Shown: positions 5,136 to 6,241 of the stretch, in pieces
How positions within the stretch are numbered: position 1 is the first letter of the stretch
Layout: each line of letters begins with the position of its first letter
Assembly: GCA_007118075.1 (NCBI GenBank)
Contig: SKSH01000145.1
Location: 1-6,241 of the forward strand
DNA length: 6,241 bases
Source: Halobacteriales archaeon
GTDB taxonomy: Archaea > Halobacteriota > Halobacteria > Halobacteriales > SKSH01
Direction of reading: 5' to 3'
The notes under the pieces: model-generated
What the model saw: the letters and a program-made list of their open reading frames with translations, nothing else
What the model was told of the DNA's origin: nothing
Databases searched by the model: none
Position numbers and translations under genes: made by a program

Positions 5136-6215
5136 GTGGAATCGATCACCGCCATCATGGAACATCTCGGAGGTGAGCTAACCGAGGTTCATGGCATCCC
5201 GACACCGATTCGATTCGCCCGTCCACGACGAACACATTCAGCCGTTCGTCAGGGAGTCGGCGTCACGAGACATCCATGGGGGATACTTGTCGTCGATGGT
5301 GACGATCGCCATGAGTTCCTGGATAACACCCTCACCTGTCGGGTTCCTACCGAGGAGGGAATCGTTCGATACGGATTTCTCCTCGATCCAGATGGGATCA
5401 TCGAGACTGATCTCTATGTCGTCGAGACTGGTGACCGCTACCTCTGCCTGACCGCACCTGGAACCGCCGCAAGTCTTGCCTCCGAGCTGGGAGCTCGGAC
5501 CTTCATCCAGGATGTCACTGTCGAGAACGTCACCGATGCCCATGTCATCCTCGGCGTGCATGGACCGGCCATCGAGACGAAGCTGGCTGGTGTCATGCCC
5601 GATGGCACGCCACCTGCTGATGAGTTGACCATGAGTCGCGGTGTGGTCCGCGAGGAGGGGGTCACCCTCGTCCGGCTCGATGCACCGACTGGCGAACCAG
5701 GGATCATTGTCATCTGCAGACAGGATGATGCATCGGCTGTCTTCGATGCCCTCGTGAGTCTTGGGGCCATGGCAGTCCCCTTTGGATTGGAGATCTGGTA
5801 TGCCCTCTGTCTCGAAGCTGGAACACCCTTGTTCGAGACCGAGCTAGCCGGCCGAAATCCGAACGAATGTGGACAACTGACCGCTGGAGTATCCTTGGAC
5901 AAGGGTTGCTTCGTGGGGCAGGAGGTGGTCGCAAGAATTGCGAACCTCACCGCACCACGCGACCGGTTGGTGGGACTGCTCTCCGAGGAGTCCATCGAGG
6001 ATGGATCGACTGTCCAGACAAGCCTCGGACGGGATGGATTGGTGACGAGAAGCGCCTATTCACAACAGTTGAACACAACGGTTGCCATGGCAGTGGCACC
6101 TGCTTCGATTGAACACGGTGACTCGGTCAGTGTGGACGGCATTGAGGCTCAGATACATCAACTACCGTTTTTCGAGACGAGCATCCGCTCTGGTCGAGTC
6201 CCGACATACGATTGA
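5136..6215 (+). CDS. ygfZ: YgfZ/GcvT-type folate-binding protein (Fe-S cluster maintenance)
   Basis: YgfZ/IBA57 proteins resemble the aminomethyltransferase of the glycine cleavage system, bind folate and help make or repair Fe-S enzymes. This 359-residue protein has the diagnostic KGCFVGQE (256-263) with the YgfZ cysteine at 258, which separates it from true GcvT. Other family marks are VDGDDRHEFLDNTLT (53-67), FLLDPDGIIETDLYV (81-95), a VILGVHGPAI segment (137-146), and the EAGTPLFETEL stretch (227-237) leading into the motif. The last roughly 80 residues form the C-terminal barrel. Length is close to E. coli YgfZ (326) and haloarchaeal relatives. The start is GTG 5136, chosen because the segment from there aligns end to end with relatives as I recall them and has a ribosome-binding site; ATG 5157 (residue 8) is the alternative. 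Older annotations often call such proteins aminomethyltransferase. It probably shares an mRNA with the winged-helix gene, which lies 16 bases upstream. Confidence 0.88.
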   Translation: MESITAIMEHLGGELTEVHGIPTPIRFARPRRTHSAVRQGVGVTRHPWGILVVDGDDRHEFLDNTLTCRVPTEEGIVRYGFLLDPDGIIETDLYVVETGDRYLCLTAPGTAASLASELGARTFIQDVTVENVTDAHVILGVHGPAIETKLAGVMPDGTPPADELTMSRGVVREEGVTLVRLDAPTGEPGIIVICRQDDASAVFDALVSLGAMAVPFGLEIWYALCLEAGTPLFETELAGRNPNECGQLTAGVSLDKGCFVGQEVVARIANLTAPRDRLVGLLSEESIEDGSTVQTSLGRDGLVTRSAYSQQLNTTVAMAVAPASIEHGDSVSVDGIEAQIHQLPFFETSIRSGRVPTYD

Positions 6216-6241
6216 TTCAGCGAGAGAACAGCTTCGTGAGA

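Noticed and set aside
5438..5995. Minus-strand 185-codon open frame inside the YgfZ gene
   Set aside because: It is antisense shadow with Ser/Arg/Pro-rich composition; the plus-strand YgfZ frame carries clear conserved motifs.
1..6241. tRNA, rRNA, CRISPR repeats, insertion-sequence ends, attachment sites, phage or defence genes
   Set aside because: Nothing of these kinds was seen on either strand; almost all bases belong to recognised coding regions. The helicase alone, without a nuclease or other defence partner nearby, is not evidence of a defence system.

Overview
The window looks like ordinary chromosomal DNA from a haloarchaeon. The evidence is strongly acidic predicted proteins, three small families I know only from halophilic archaea (DUF7563-, DUF5611- and DUF6432-like), archaeal TATA-like elements about 27-31 bases before several starts (suggesting leaderless or near-leaderless mRNAs), many GATC tetramers and few CTAG. 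By eye the GC content is moderate for the group. These family names are recalled from protein patterns, not from a search.

Layout: 1-482 (minus) is the N-terminal part of a ferrochelatase-family gene that runs off the left edge. A 105-base divergent promoter region follows, with a separate TATA element for each direction. Reading right, 588-746 encodes a 52-residue zinc-finger protein, 826-2667 a UvrD/Rep-type (superfamily 1) helicase, and 2715-3305 a bacterial-type riboflavin synthase. The riboflavin synthase gene converges, with only 7 bases between stops, on a minus-strand pair: 3313-4305, a PrsW-family membrane protease, and 4349-4738, a DUF5611-like protein. A 60-base divergent region separates that pair from a rightward pair with a 16-base gap: 4799-5119, a small winged-helix protein, and 5136-6215, a YgfZ-type folate-binding protein. 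Bases 6216-6241 hold nothing I can identify. No gene-free stretch exceeds 300 bases.

The genes do not form one pathway. They are housekeeping functions (tetrapyrrole/heme, flavin, Fe-S maintenance, DNA unwinding, membrane proteolysis) in mostly separate transcription units. The one plausible operon is the winged-helix gene plus the YgfZ gene. I found no RNA gene, CRISPR array, insertion sequence, phage gene or defence cassette, and no convincing new system. The points most worth a second look are the helicase with no room for a Q motif and a changed motif III, an 8-base inverted repeat enclosing the PrsW TATA element, the compact bidirectional promoter at 4739-4798, and the start-site choices supported by TATA spacing.
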